From assembly GCF_030538695.1 (NCBI RefSeq), contig NZ_JAUNTN010000003.1:100774-164773 (forward strand): a DNA stretch of 64,000 bases, read 5' to 3'. Origin of the DNA: Paracoccus sp. (in: a-proteobacteria) (GTDB taxonomy: Bacteria > Pseudomonadota > Alphaproteobacteria > Rhodobacterales > Rhodobacteraceae). Below the pieces are notes generated by a model that was given only the letters and a program-made list of their open reading frames with translations, was not told the DNA's origin and did no database searches. Below are positions 27,301 through 35,217 of this stretch, in pieces. The stretch's first letter is position 1. The number at the start of each line of letters is the position of its first letter. Made by a program: the position numbers and the translations under genes.

Positions 27301-27418
27301 CGGGATTGCGGTTTTGGGCGGGATGATCACCTCGACCCTGATTGCCATTTTCATGGTGCCGGGTTTCTATGTGCTGGTGAAGCGGCTGTTCTCGCGGCAA
27401 AGCGCGGGGACGCCGTGA
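24314..27418 (+). CDS. RND multidrug efflux permease (AcrB/MexB, HAE1 family)
   Basis: 1034 residues, full length. It starts with FFISRPVFAWVLAIVTMLAG (TM1), followed by LPVQQYPDIAPP and SYPGATAEAVQ in the pore domain. TM4 carries the proton-relay aspartates in LAIGLLVDDAIVVVENVER, and GISYQERQSGDQAP and the ARNAILIVEFAE block mark the second half. Twelve membrane helices and two large periplasmic loops are evident. It exports hydrophobic compounds by proton antiport and forms a two-gene operon with the preceding adaptor. Possible solvent or phenolic-acid tolerance is inferred from the aromatic-catabolism setting. It ends three bases from a convergent gene. Confidence 0.95.
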   Translation: MGGFFISRPVFAWVLAIVTMLAGVWALRVLPVQQYPDIAPPTVRISASYPGATAEAVQASVTRVIEDGMTGIDGLLYMESASSQGSSRITLTFAAHIDPLDAQSEVQTQVGQIERRLPDAVRQQGVNVTRSTSAFLMVATLMDSTGSYDSLQLADIVSSTVEGPVQRTPGVGGISVFGSGYAMRVWLDPLSLVRFQLTPADVVSAVQAQNTTVSVGSLGDQPAVQGQQFTATVTAQSQLRTVEQFQNILLKTEPDGGAVYLGDVARVEVGQESYRGGSRMNGLPAAGFGINLADGANAVDTSAAVQETLARLTPALPEGLGFQVAYDTSPFVERSIERVYHTLAEAAVLVVLILLIFLQTWRATLIPMVAVPVVLLGTLAVLYAAGFSINTLTLFALVLAIGLLVDDAIVVVENVERLMHDEGMRPFEATRQSMGEITGALIGIVVVLSAVFLPMAFFPGAAGVIYRQFSLTIIAAMVLSLAVAVILTPALCASLLRQRDSAPDFALARWFNRNLDRLRDGYGRAVEWLLPRPFLLVVMLLAIIAASWQVWGRLNASFLPQEDQGVLMVRINLTEGSTSQQTLSVVQQVEDYLRDHESRDVDSVMAALGFGFGGSSQGRAMLFVKLKPFEERLTPERAAGAIAQRGNDAFRDNRAGRVSFQQPPTVRGLGNQAGFSMYLVDYADSGVDALRAASDQLVQIAGDNPLTSGVDNGNNADEPALKINIDQQKAESLGISLAGVNAMLSTVFSGTEVNDFTLGSSLRPVIVQADAPFRMQPDDIGKWYARNSGGEMVPFTAFMTTSWEPVAPSLARFDGTPALSMSGEPGQGASSGQAMDAIQAMVAEMPGGYGVAWTGISYQERQSGDQAPMLYALSMLIVFLALAALYESWSVPFAVMLSVPVGVLGALLAAWALGQSDDVYFKVGILTTIGLSARNAILIVEFAETLYAGGMDLHRAAVQAARQRLRPILMTTLTFMFGVLPLAIATGAGAKAQNAIGIAVLGGMITSTLIAIFMVPGFYVLVKRLFSRQSAGTP

Positions 27419-27421
27419 CGA

Positions 27422-28168
27422 TCAGCGCAGCGCGTCGGGCAGGTCAGCCTCGGTCAGGTCGTGATCGACCATAAAGGCGGCGATGTCATCTGCGGTTGGT
27501 CTGCGTCCCTCGGTTGCTGCGAACCCGGCGTGCCAGTCCAGGATGTCCTGATGGCTCAGGCGTGTGGGTGTCAGGCCCATCATGCGGAAGCCGTCGGCCA
27601 GCATGTTGCCGCGCCCTTCCATCAGCGCCAGTGAGCCGGCAGCCAGTGCGGTGTGCAGCGGCTGCACCGGGAACGGGTTGTCGGGTCGTGCAATGACCGG
27701 CAGCGGGGACAGATAGCCCGCCTGATCCGAAACCCCCATGCCCGTCCGCACCAGCCGCGCCCCCGGTATGGTCGCGCAGAGCGACTGGGCGTAAAGAAAC
27801 CCAAGGTCGTGCAGGAATGCCCAAAACCGGGGGCGCAATCCGGTTGTTTTTTCCGGCTCGGCGCTGGTTTCGGCGATGCTGGCCAGCAGGTTTTCGACCT
27901 GTTGCCAGTCTTGCGGGGTGGGGCGTGGGGTCAGGCCATGTGTGGTCAGAAACCGCTGCGCCGCGCTGGCCCGGTCAGACGCCATGGCGACAAGCTGATC
28001 GGAAACCGTCAAAGCCTGACGGCGGGGCATGTCCTCGACCATCACCGGATCACCCGGCAGGGTCAGCGGCAGCCAGTCGCCGTAATCGACCCGGTAGCGC
28101 CCCTGCTCATGCAGCGCATCCGAAAACCGGGGACCGGCCACGCGCCGCCGTTTCAGCCAGTTCAGCAT
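27422..28168 (-). CDS. Protein of unknown function, partner of the glycine-zipper protein
   Basis: 248 residues, not recognised. It is soluble-looking, with no signal peptide or membrane helix, a basic start (MLNWLKRRRVAG) and a central segment FWAFLHDLGFLYAQSLC. It begins only seven bases after the stop of the glycine-zipper gene at 28176, and both are on the minus strand, so the two are very probably co-transcribed. The ATG at 28168 is chosen because upstream in-frame sequence is antisense to the glycine-rich coding region and has no comparable context. If the upstream protein is a toxin, this would be the expected position of its immunity partner, but nothing in the sequence proves that. 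Confidence 0.7.
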   Translation of the reverse strand: MLNWLKRRRVAGPRFSDALHEQGRYRVDYGDWLPLTLPGDPVMVEDMPRRQALTVSDQLVAMASDRASAAQRFLTTHGLTPRPTPQDWQQVENLLASIAETSAEPEKTTGLRPRFWAFLHDLGFLYAQSLCATIPGARLVRTGMGVSDQAGYLSPLPVIARPDNPFPVQPLHTALAAGSLALMEGRGNMLADGFRMMGLTPTRLSHQDILDWHAGFAATEGRRPTADDIAAFMVDHDLTEADLPDALR

Positions 28169-28175
28169 GTGGCGC

Positions 28176-29288
28176 TCACCACAGTTTCCCCAGTTTTTCG
28201 CCAAGGGTCGAGCCGCCGATCGCGCCCGCAATCCCGCCGATGATTCCGCCTGCGACGGCACCCACCGCAGCCCCTGCCGGGCCACCAAGCGCACCGGCCA
28301 AGGCCCCGATCTTGGCTCCTGCGGCGGCACCGCCTGCTGCGCCTGCCCAACCGCCAGCCGAGGCCGCAACGGCAGTTTTCGTGTTGCTGCCGAACTTGCC
28401 ACCATCGGCCTTGACCGCGCTGCCGATCAGCACCGTATCAACCACCAGTCCGACCGGAATTGCCACCTTGCCCGCGCCGCGCAGCACCTTGCTGGTGACA
28501 GAGCTGGCCTGCACGGCCTTCATCGTCGAAGGCTTTGCCGAAATATCGGGCCGATAGCTGCTGTTGATATGTCCACCCGACCGCGCCGCCGCCGTGTTCA
28601 GCCGCGAGGTTGCCTTGGCGTTCGGGCCTTTTGCGCCTGTGACCGGATTATCTGCAAAGACATATTCCATTTTGCGGGCGGCGTTTGCAGCCTTTTCGTC
28701 CAGCCGCACCTGCCCCGAGCTTACGCTTCTGCCCGCCTTGATCTCGGTGTCGATCTGTGTGCCGGGCAGGTGTCCGGGGCGGCTCACGTCCATCACGCGG
28801 CCATCGGCCCGTTTGGCCTCGAAGCTGATCTGAGAGGGCCGCAGCCCTTCTTTCGTGGCGGTCGTGCGGCCATAATTGACGGTCGCCTGACTGCTCGCCA
28901 TGCTGTTGCGGGCAAAATAACCGCGCCTGTCCTGACGCGAAAAATCGTCGATGCTGTAATTGTTATGGCGGGTCGTCCGGCTGGTATAGGCGCGGTCGGC
29001 AAGGGTGCTGCCCGGCGCGATGGCACCAAAGCGCATCTCGCCGCCAATTTTCAGCGCCCGGTTGCCGACGCCGATTTCACCATACATAGCGGCGCGATAG
29101 CCGGTCGTCGCCTTGGCCGCGTCGCCTGTGATGCCGCCGATCTGATTCGCCGCGCGTTGCAAGGCGCTGCGGTCGATATTCGTCAGCAGCTTCCGGCCCG
29201 CTGTGGGCGGTGTCAATCCCTTGGTCCGGTGGGGCTGCAAAGCTGCGGCCCCGCGCCGTGCGGCTGTTACATTCGGAGCAATGCCCAT
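28176..29288 (-). CDS. Unknown protein with PD-(D/E)xK-like motif and C-terminal glycine zipper
   Basis: 370 residues, not assigned to a named family. Residues 150-215 contain GTQIDTEIKAGRSVSSGQ followed by VRLDEKAANAARKMEYVF: the Asp180/Glu182-x-Lys184 arrangement with Gln193 and a following helix resembles restriction-endonuclease-fold toxin domains. After a small hydrophobic segment (273-292), residues 312-362 are a dense glycine zipper (repeated GGxxG/GAxxG), able to insert in membranes. There is no signal peptide; the N-terminus is basic and Ala-rich. AGGGAAGG precedes the ATG. The architecture suggests a contact- or secretion-delivered effector, with the next gene as possible immunity. 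No secretion genes are visible. Nuclease activity is inference only. Confidence 0.65.
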   Translation of the reverse strand: MGIAPNVTAARRGAAALQPHRTKGLTPPTAGRKLLTNIDRSALQRAANQIGGITGDAAKATTGYRAAMYGEIGVGNRALKIGGEMRFGAIAPGSTLADRAYTSRTTRHNNYSIDDFSRQDRRGYFARNSMASSQATVNYGRTTATKEGLRPSQISFEAKRADGRVMDVSRPGHLPGTQIDTEIKAGRSVSSGQVRLDEKAANAARKMEYVFADNPVTGAKGPNAKATSRLNTAAARSGGHINSSYRPDISAKPSTMKAVQASSVTSKVLRGAGKVAIPVGLVVDTVLIGSAVKADGGKFGSNTKTAVAASAGGWAGAAGGAAAGAKIGALAGALGGPAGAAVGAVAGGIIGGIAGAIGGSTLGEKLGKLW

Positions 29289-29328
29289 GGCTGCCTTCCC
29301 TGAAAGATCGTGACCCGGAAAGGTTAGG

Positions 29329-29357
29329 GGGGCATTGTAACAGCTTTACAACGCCCC
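29329..29357 (-). terminator. Strong hairpin between the acyl-CoA dehydrogenase and glycine-zipper genes
   Basis: GGGGC-A-TTGTAA (29329-29340) pairs with TTACAA-C-GCCCC (29346-29357) with one mismatch and a 5-base loop, 30 bases after the acyl-CoA dehydrogenase stop. There is no T run, so it may slow polymerase or protect the mRNA end rather than terminate cleanly. It separates the two transcription units. Confidence 0.45.
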
Positions 29358-29386
29358 TCGCTCGTCGGTGGAAACTTGCCGGTCGT

Positions 29387-30829
29387 TTATCCGGCCATCA
29401 GCCCCGCCATCGCCGCATCCAGCGCCAGCCGCGCGGTCAGTTCCATGAAGTCATGCGCCTGATCCGATGTGTCGTTCAGCGACGCCAGCCGCGCCACCTC
29501 GGCCTGCCACGGGGCGGCGTCGATGCCGTTCGCGGTCAGAAAGGCCGCAAAGGCGCGCGCGCCTGCGCCGCCGTTCAGGGTGATCCCCCGGCTGGCTGTG
29601 GCGCGGGCATGGATGCCGTTCGCGCCTTCGTAGATCGCGCAAATGCGGGCGTCACGCCAGTTCTGTTCGGCCCCATATTCGCGCAGATAGCCGTATCCGC
29701 CCATCACCTGAATCGCCAGATCGGCGGCGCGAATGCCCCCCTCGGTGCAGGCGTATTTGCACACGGGCGTCATAAACTCGACGAAATCCATGTCGCCTGC
29801 CTCAATCGCGGCAAGTGTCAGGTGGCACAGATGCCGCCCCGCGCGGGCGAGCCGGTCACATTCCGCGATCATCCGCGCCACATCGGAGTGCTGGTCGATG
29901 GTGACGGGCTGACCATCCGGCCCGCGCCCCTGCCGCCGGTCGGCGGCATAGCGCCGGGCCAGATCGGCGGCCCGCGCCGCATGGGCCACGCCCTGCAAGG
30001 CCACGTCCAGCCGCGCGTGGTTCATCATCGCAAACATTGCGCGAAGGCCGCCGCCTTCGGTCCCGATCAGTTCCGCCCGTGCGCCGTCAAAGGCAAGCTG
30101 ACAAGTGGGCGAGGCGTGAAGGCCCATCTTTTCCTCGATCCGGGTCACGCTGACGCCGCCCCATTCGGACAGGCTCAGGAACAGCGACAGGCCCTTGACC
30201 CCCTCGCCCCCCGAACGGGCCAGCACCAGATGCAGGATGCCCGCCGACATGTCCTGATCCCCGCCCGAGATGAAGATCTTTTCCCCGTTGATCCGCCAGT
30301 GGTCGCCCTCGGGCGTGGCTTTGGTGCGGATCGCGGCCAGGTCGGACCCCGCGCCCGGTTCGCTCAGCGCCATCGTCGCCAGCAACTCGCCCGAGGCCAG
30401 ACGCGGGATCAGCCGTGCCTGCTGGTCGGGGGTGCCGAAATGGGTCAGCACCTCGACCGCGCCGGGAACAAGCGACGTGACCATTTGCAGCGAATGGTTC
30501 GCGCCGCTGAAAATCTCGGACACGCCCGCATTGGTCAGCGGGTCAAGGCCCATCCCGCCGAACGCTTCGGGCGCGCGAAGGCCCTGCCAGCCGCCTTCGG
30601 CAAGTTGGGCATAGGCCGCGCCAAAGCCATCGGGCATCCGCACCCGGCCGCCGTCAAGCCGGCAGCCCTGCACGTCGCCGGTTTCGTCCAAAGGCCCAAT
30701 CACGCCTTCGGCAAAACCGGCGAAATGACCAATGATTTCGGCTGCGGTGTCGGCGTCCCAGTCCAGACCCCGCGCGGCGATCCGCAGCGAGGTCAGGATG
30801 TCATCCACCGGGGCGTGAAAGGCACTCAT
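29387..30829 (-). CDS. Acyl-CoA dehydrogenase, hydroxycinnamate cluster
   Basis: 480 residues. ATMALSEPGAGSDLAAIRT (flavin and substrate loop), GEKIFISGGDQDM, EEKMGLHASPTCQLAF, and IQVMGGYGYLREY with the C-terminal IYEGANGIHARA containing the probable catalytic glutamate are typical. It oxidises an acyl-CoA to the trans-2-enoyl-CoA with FAD and passes electrons to ETF. In this operon a saturated phenylpropanoyl-CoA is the natural guess. The ATG at 30829 overlaps the preceding stop (ATGA). It is the last gene of the operon before the hairpin at 29329. Confidence 0.85.
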   Translation of the reverse strand: MSAFHAPVDDILTSLRIAARGLDWDADTAAEIIGHFAGFAEGVIGPLDETGDVQGCRLDGGRVRMPDGFGAAYAQLAEGGWQGLRAPEAFGGMGLDPLTNAGVSEIFSGANHSLQMVTSLVPGAVEVLTHFGTPDQQARLIPRLASGELLATMALSEPGAGSDLAAIRTKATPEGDHWRINGEKIFISGGDQDMSAGILHLVLARSGGEGVKGLSLFLSLSEWGGVSVTRIEEKMGLHASPTCQLAFDGARAELIGTEGGGLRAMFAMMNHARLDVALQGVAHAARAADLARRYAADRRQGRGPDGQPVTIDQHSDVARMIAECDRLARAGRHLCHLTLAAIEAGDMDFVEFMTPVCKYACTEGGIRAADLAIQVMGGYGYLREYGAEQNWRDARICAIYEGANGIHARATASRGITLNGGAGARAFAAFLTANGIDAAPWQAEVARLASLNDTSDQAHDFMELTARLALDAAMAGLMAG

Positions 30830-32457
30830 GGCGCACACGCAAAACTGGCCGCATCCGCCACATCGCCGCCCTGATAACGGGCGACCAGCGGTGCGGGGCA
30901 AAGCGGGCGGGTGGCACCGCGCAGCGCCTCTGGCGCGGCGTCGTTGTCAGAGCGGACGGTGGCAGTGACGGGTTCGGGCGTGGTGCCGCCCTCGACCCAT
31001 GCGACCAGCGGCGTCAGCAGGTCGAACGCATCCGCTGCCGGGCCTTTGTCGCAATGGGTCATGCCGGGCACCGGGTAGAATTGCGCGAAGTCCTGCGCCT
31101 CGCCCATGTTGTCATTCAGCCGCGCGAACCAGCGGGCGGTGTCATTGACCGAAAATACCGGGTCAGCAACGCCGTGATAAATCATCATCTTGCCGCCCGC
31201 ATCGCGGAAAGCCGTCAGGTCCGGGTTATCGGCACCGGGCGGCTGCATCACCTGCATGGGCGATTCCGGATAGGCGTCGCTGGTGGCGTCGATCTGCCCT
31301 GCCTGCGTCGTCAGGTCGAAGCTGCGCAGATAGGCCAGCAGATCGGTGGGGGTTCCGCTCACTTCGGTTGGCGGGGTGGTAAACACCTGCGCCAGCGAGG
31401 ATGCCCCCATCACGGCAATGATCGGCATCCGGTCCCAGTTCGGATTGCCCGATTCCAGCTTCCAAGTCCGCCAGTTCGGCGCGCCGATCCCCGCATCCCA
31501 TGACCAATCGCTGTAAAGCGGGCCATCTGCGCCTTGCGGCCCTTCGTGGATGGCAACCAGCGCCGTGACCTGCGCCGCCGACAGGCAGGCGGTATTCTGA
31601 CCCTCGGCGCATTGCAGCGTGGTCACGTCAAACGCCTGCTGACAGGCGGCGGTGTCATGGCTGATCCCGTCCGCCAGCCCGTCCAGAGCATCGCATTTCG
31701 CCAGAATCGCATCGGCCACCAGCGTCAGATCCTCGGTCGAGAACGCTTGCCTGATGTCCTCGTTCACCGCGCTGAACGCCTGCACATCATGCGCATGTTG
31801 CAGCGCGGAACGCGGCAGGTTGAAGCCGGGCGCACCCAGCAAAAGCCCGTCGAACGCCTCGGGCATACGGCTGGCGGCGACCATGGCGTGACGGCCGCCG
31901 TTGGAACAGCCGATGCCGTAATTATGCCCAATTTCGCGCCCGTAATAGGCCGCGACCATCTGTTCGGCCACGGGTTGCAGGGTGGCGACGGCCTTGTAGC
32001 CATACATCTGCCGCGCCTCGAAATCCGCACCAAAGGCCGCGCCGCCAGCGATGCCACGATCAGGCCGCGCCGCGCCGTCATGCCCCGCGTCCGAGCTGAT
32101 AACCGCAAAGCCGCGCGCCAGCGGCGAGCGATCCCCGGTCCCGGCCTGAAGCGCACCGGTGGCAGGGCGCACCTGACCGTCATTGCCGCCGTTGAACTGG
32201 TGAACGAAATCGCCGTTCCAGTCATCGGGCAGGGCCAGCTCAAAAGACAGCGCGTAATCCTGCCCGTCGCTGCCGGTCCGTTCGGCCATGAGGCCCCGAA
32301 TACGGCATTGCGCAACCGGGCTGTCCTCGCCCGCAGGGACGGCGGCAACCTCGGTGAAGGTCACGCCTTTCAGGCCCAGTGCCTCGGGCGTCGGCCCGTC
32401 GCAGGTCAGCGCGGCGGCGGGGGTGGCGGTCAGCAGCAAAATGGCAAGCGTTTTCAT
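30826..32457 (-). CDS. Tannase/feruloyl esterase family alpha/beta hydrolase, secreted
   Basis: 543 residues with a signal peptide (MKTLAILLLTATPAAALT). The nucleophile motif GCSNGGRH has Ser185 next to Cys184; a second cysteine in GMTHCDKG sits beside the catalytic histidine, giving the CS-D-HC arrangement typical of the family, and HGVADPVFS supplies the aspartate. Family members hydrolyse esters of gallate, ferulate, caffeate or chlorogenate, or aromatic diesters. Exported to the periplasm or outside, it would release hydroxycinnamates for the CoA pathway encoded by its neighbours. It overlaps both flanking genes by ATGA. Confidence 0.87.
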   Translation of the reverse strand: MKTLAILLLTATPAAALTCDGPTPEALGLKGVTFTEVAAVPAGEDSPVAQCRIRGLMAERTGSDGQDYALSFELALPDDWNGDFVHQFNGGNDGQVRPATGALQAGTGDRSPLARGFAVISSDAGHDGAARPDRGIAGGAAFGADFEARQMYGYKAVATLQPVAEQMVAAYYGREIGHNYGIGCSNGGRHAMVAASRMPEAFDGLLLGAPGFNLPRSALQHAHDVQAFSAVNEDIRQAFSTEDLTLVADAILAKCDALDGLADGISHDTAACQQAFDVTTLQCAEGQNTACLSAAQVTALVAIHEGPQGADGPLYSDWSWDAGIGAPNWRTWKLESGNPNWDRMPIIAVMGASSLAQVFTTPPTEVSGTPTDLLAYLRSFDLTTQAGQIDATSDAYPESPMQVMQPPGADNPDLTAFRDAGGKMMIYHGVADPVFSVNDTARWFARLNDNMGEAQDFAQFYPVPGMTHCDKGPAADAFDLLTPLVAWVEGGTTPEPVTATVRSDNDAAPEALRGATRPLCPAPLVARYQGGDVADAASFACAP

Positions 32458-33329
32458 TGTGACACCCCCAGCAGACGCATCGCGTTTTCTTTCAGGATCA
32501 GCGGCCTGACCTCATCGCGGAACTCGGCCTTGTCAAAGGCGTCAAGCCATTTTTCCGGCGAGATCATCGGCCAGTCCGAGCCGAACAGCATCTTTTTGCG
32601 CAGCATCGTGTTGGCATATTGGATCAGGATTTTCGGGAAATATTTCGGCGACCAGCCCGACAGGTCGATATAGACGTTGGGCTTGTGCTGCGCGACGGCT
32701 AACGCCTCTTCCTGCCACGGAAAAGAGGGATGCGCCGCGACGATATTCATGTCGGGGAAATCGACCGCCACATCATCGAGATAGATCGGGTTCGAGAACT
32801 TCAGCCGCATCCCGTTGCCGCCGCGCATCCCCGATCCGACGCCGGTCTGCCCGGTATGGAACAGCGCCACGCAGCCATGTTCGGCCAGCACCTCATAGAA
32901 GGGATAGGCCATGCGGTCGTTCGGATAGAACCCCTGCATCGTCGGGTGAAACTTGAAGCCCTTGATGCCGTGATCCTCGATCAGGCGGCGCGCCTCGCGC
33001 ACGGCCATCTTGCCCTTCCACGGGTCGATCGAGGCAAAGGGGATCAGGATGTCGTCATGCTTGGCGACCTCCTCCAGCACCTGATCGTTGGAATAGCGGC
33101 GGTAGCCGGTTTCGCGTTCGGCATCGACGGGAAAGATCACCGCCGCGATGTTCTGTTCGCGGAAATGCGCGGCGGTCTGTTCGATGGTCGGCGGATGCGA
33201 CCACGGCGCGCCGAAATATTGGGCCATGGTCGATTGCAGGTCGTCATAGCCGTCATCGGCATGACAGCCGCAGGGTTCTTCGGCATGGGTGTGGAAATCA
33301 ATCGCGCGGATTTTGGAAAAATCGACCAT
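32454..33329 (-). CDS. Amidohydrolase-superfamily hydrolase, probable 4-hydroxyphenyl-beta-ketoacyl-CoA hydrolase
   Basis: 291 residues, amidohydrolase-2 TIM barrel. Metal-binding DFHTHAEEP (His13, His15), KFHPTMQGF, LFHTGQTG, AAHPSFPW and the catalytic aspartate in FGSDWPM are in order. In CoA-dependent hydroxycinnamate degradation, related hydrolases cleave the beta-ketoacyl-CoA intermediate without a thiolase. The genes for the preceding steps (ligase, hydratase, dehydrogenase) are immediately upstream, so this assignment is likely though based on context. A decarboxylase role, common in the same superfamily, is the main alternative. It lies nine bases after the feruloyl-CoA synthase gene. 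Confidence 0.75.
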   Translation of the reverse strand: MVDFSKIRAIDFHTHAEEPCGCHADDGYDDLQSTMAQYFGAPWSHPPTIEQTAAHFREQNIAAVIFPVDAERETGYRRYSNDQVLEEVAKHDDILIPFASIDPWKGKMAVREARRLIEDHGIKGFKFHPTMQGFYPNDRMAYPFYEVLAEHGCVALFHTGQTGVGSGMRGGNGMRLKFSNPIYLDDVAVDFPDMNIVAAHPSFPWQEEALAVAQHKPNVYIDLSGWSPKYFPKILIQYANTMLRKKMLFGSDWPMISPEKWLDAFDKAEFRDEVRPLILKENAMRLLGVSQ

Positions 33330-33338
33330 GTCAGCCCC

Positions 33339-35207
33339 CTATACCCGGATCAGCGCCGGGTCTTCGTTGTCGTAAAGCCGTTCCAACAGATCGGCGCGGC
33401 GGGTGAGGATCTTTTTGATGTTCAGCGAGCCTTTGTCGGTGATCTCCTGCCCCTCGACCGAAGGCGGCTCGGACAGGATCAGGGCGCGGGTGATGCGCTT
33501 GGCCGAGCCGGTGACGCCCGCATTCATCGCGCGCAGGCGGTTCTCGACCTCGATCTTCAGCCGGTCGTCGGTGATGGCCCCGCGTGTGTCGGGCAGGGCG
33601 GTGCCGGGGAGGGGAAAGACGAACAGCCCGACCTCGCCCCGGTCATGGCCACAGATCACCACGTCCTGCGCGATGCCGGCCAGCTCCTTCAGCACCGCCA
33701 TGCGCAAATTGCCGGCCTGAACCCAGGTGCCGGTGTCCAGCTTGAAATCCTCGGACACGCGGCCGTCAAAGATCAGGCCGTGGTTCATGTTGCCTTCGTC
33801 CACAAAGCGCACCGCGTCGCCGGTGATGAAAAAGCCCTCGTCGTCAAAGGCGGCAGCGGTCTTTTCGGGGTCGTCGAAATAGCCCGGCATGACATTCGGT
33901 CCGCGCACCCGGATCTCGCAGCGCATATCGGCGTCGGGGATCAGTTTCAGCTCCACCCCCGGCAGCGGCACACCGATCACGCCCGAGCGCCCGATGGGTT
34001 CGTGGACCATCACGCAGGCGGGCGCGGTCTCGGTCAGTCCCCAGCTTGAGGCCATCATCGGCAAGCCGCCGCGCACGTCGATCATGGCGCGTTCCAGCTT
34101 GTCCCAGACATCCTGCGGCAAGGACGCGCCCGCATAGAACAGCAGGTCGATGTCGCGCAGCAGCCGGTGGCGCAGGGCTGCGTCTTCCGACATCGCCTCG
34201 GCCACCATCGCGTAGCCTACCGGCACGTTGAAGGCCAATGTCCCCGGATAGGCGTCCCGGTTGGCCAGCGTGTCCTTGAAGCCGCGCGCCGTCGGCTTGC
34301 CGCTGTCGATATGCAGCGTGCCGCCGTTCGACAGCATCATGTTGACGTTATGCGTGCCGCCAAAGACGTGGTTCCATGGCAGCCAGTCGGTGATCCGGGG
34401 CGGCGTGTCGGCCAGATAGGGCATGACCGCGCCCATCTGCACCTGATTGACGCACATCATCCGATGCGTGGTCAGCACGCCCTTTGGGTCCGAGGACGAC
34501 CCCGAGGTGAACATGATCTTCGCCAGCGTATCCGGCCCGACACTCGCATGAACCGCGTCGAGATCGGGGTGCAGATCATGGTTCAGGAAATCGACCATAT
34601 CGGTCAGGGGACGCCCTAGCCCTGCTGGGCGTGAGGTGACCAGCTCGACCCCCTCCAGTTCGGGCAGTTGCAGCGCGCTGCCATAGCGGGCCGCGTCATC
34701 GGCAAAGGCCATGCGCGGGCGGGTCTTCTCCAGCACATAGATCAGGCGGGGATGCGCCTCGGGGATCAGGGCGTATTGTTCGGCCAAGGGGATCACTGGC
34801 ACGCCGATATATTGCGCGGCCAAGGACAGGATCAGGTGATCGACGCTGTTGCCCGAGATGATGGCGATGCGGTCATCCGCCCCCATCCCCCGCGCCAGCA
34901 GGGCCGAGGCCGTGCGCCGCACGAAGCGCAACAGGTCGGCATAGGTGACATTGCGCCAGCCCGGCCCCTCACGTTCAGCCACGGCCACGCGATAGGGGGC
35001 TTTGTCGGCCCAATGATGCAGCCACGCGCCGGTGTTCGGGACGTGACCCGGCAGCGGGATGCGGGATCGCAGCAGGATGGTGCCATCGGCGCGGTCTTCG
35101 CGCTTGACCGAATGGGGGACATAGCGGGTGACGGTATGCGCCTTGGCCCATGCGGCCCGTTCGTGGAAATTGTCGGGCGTGGTGACGGGGATGTCGATGT
35201 GATCCAT
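33339..35207 (-). CDS. fcs: Feruloyl-CoA synthase
   Basis: 622 residues of the FCS subgroup of AMP-forming ligases. Motifs: P-loop IMFTSGSSSDPKGVLTTHR (232-249), DWLPWNHVFGGTHNVNMML, which is distinctive of FCS, SSWGLTETAPACVM near 390, FITGDAVRFVD, and IFDGRVSEDFKLDTGTWV near 500. It activates ferulate, coumarate or caffeate to the CoA ester. The ATG at 35207 is chosen over an upstream candidate because AGAGGGG lies just before it and it starts 10 bases after the hydratase stop. Confidence 0.92.
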   Translation of the reverse strand: MDHIDIPVTTPDNFHERAAWAKAHTVTRYVPHSVKREDRADGTILLRSRIPLPGHVPNTGAWLHHWADKAPYRVAVAEREGPGWRNVTYADLLRFVRRTASALLARGMGADDRIAIISGNSVDHLILSLAAQYIGVPVIPLAEQYALIPEAHPRLIYVLEKTRPRMAFADDAARYGSALQLPELEGVELVTSRPAGLGRPLTDMVDFLNHDLHPDLDAVHASVGPDTLAKIMFTSGSSSDPKGVLTTHRMMCVNQVQMGAVMPYLADTPPRITDWLPWNHVFGGTHNVNMMLSNGGTLHIDSGKPTARGFKDTLANRDAYPGTLAFNVPVGYAMVAEAMSEDAALRHRLLRDIDLLFYAGASLPQDVWDKLERAMIDVRGGLPMMASSWGLTETAPACVMVHEPIGRSGVIGVPLPGVELKLIPDADMRCEIRVRGPNVMPGYFDDPEKTAAAFDDEGFFITGDAVRFVDEGNMNHGLIFDGRVSEDFKLDTGTWVQAGNLRMAVLKELAGIAQDVVICGHDRGEVGLFVFPLPGTALPDTRGAITDDRLKIEVENRLRAMNAGVTGSAKRITRALILSEPPSVEGQEITDKGSLNIKKILTRRADLLERLYDNEDPALIRV

Positions 35208-35217
35208 GGCGGCCCCT

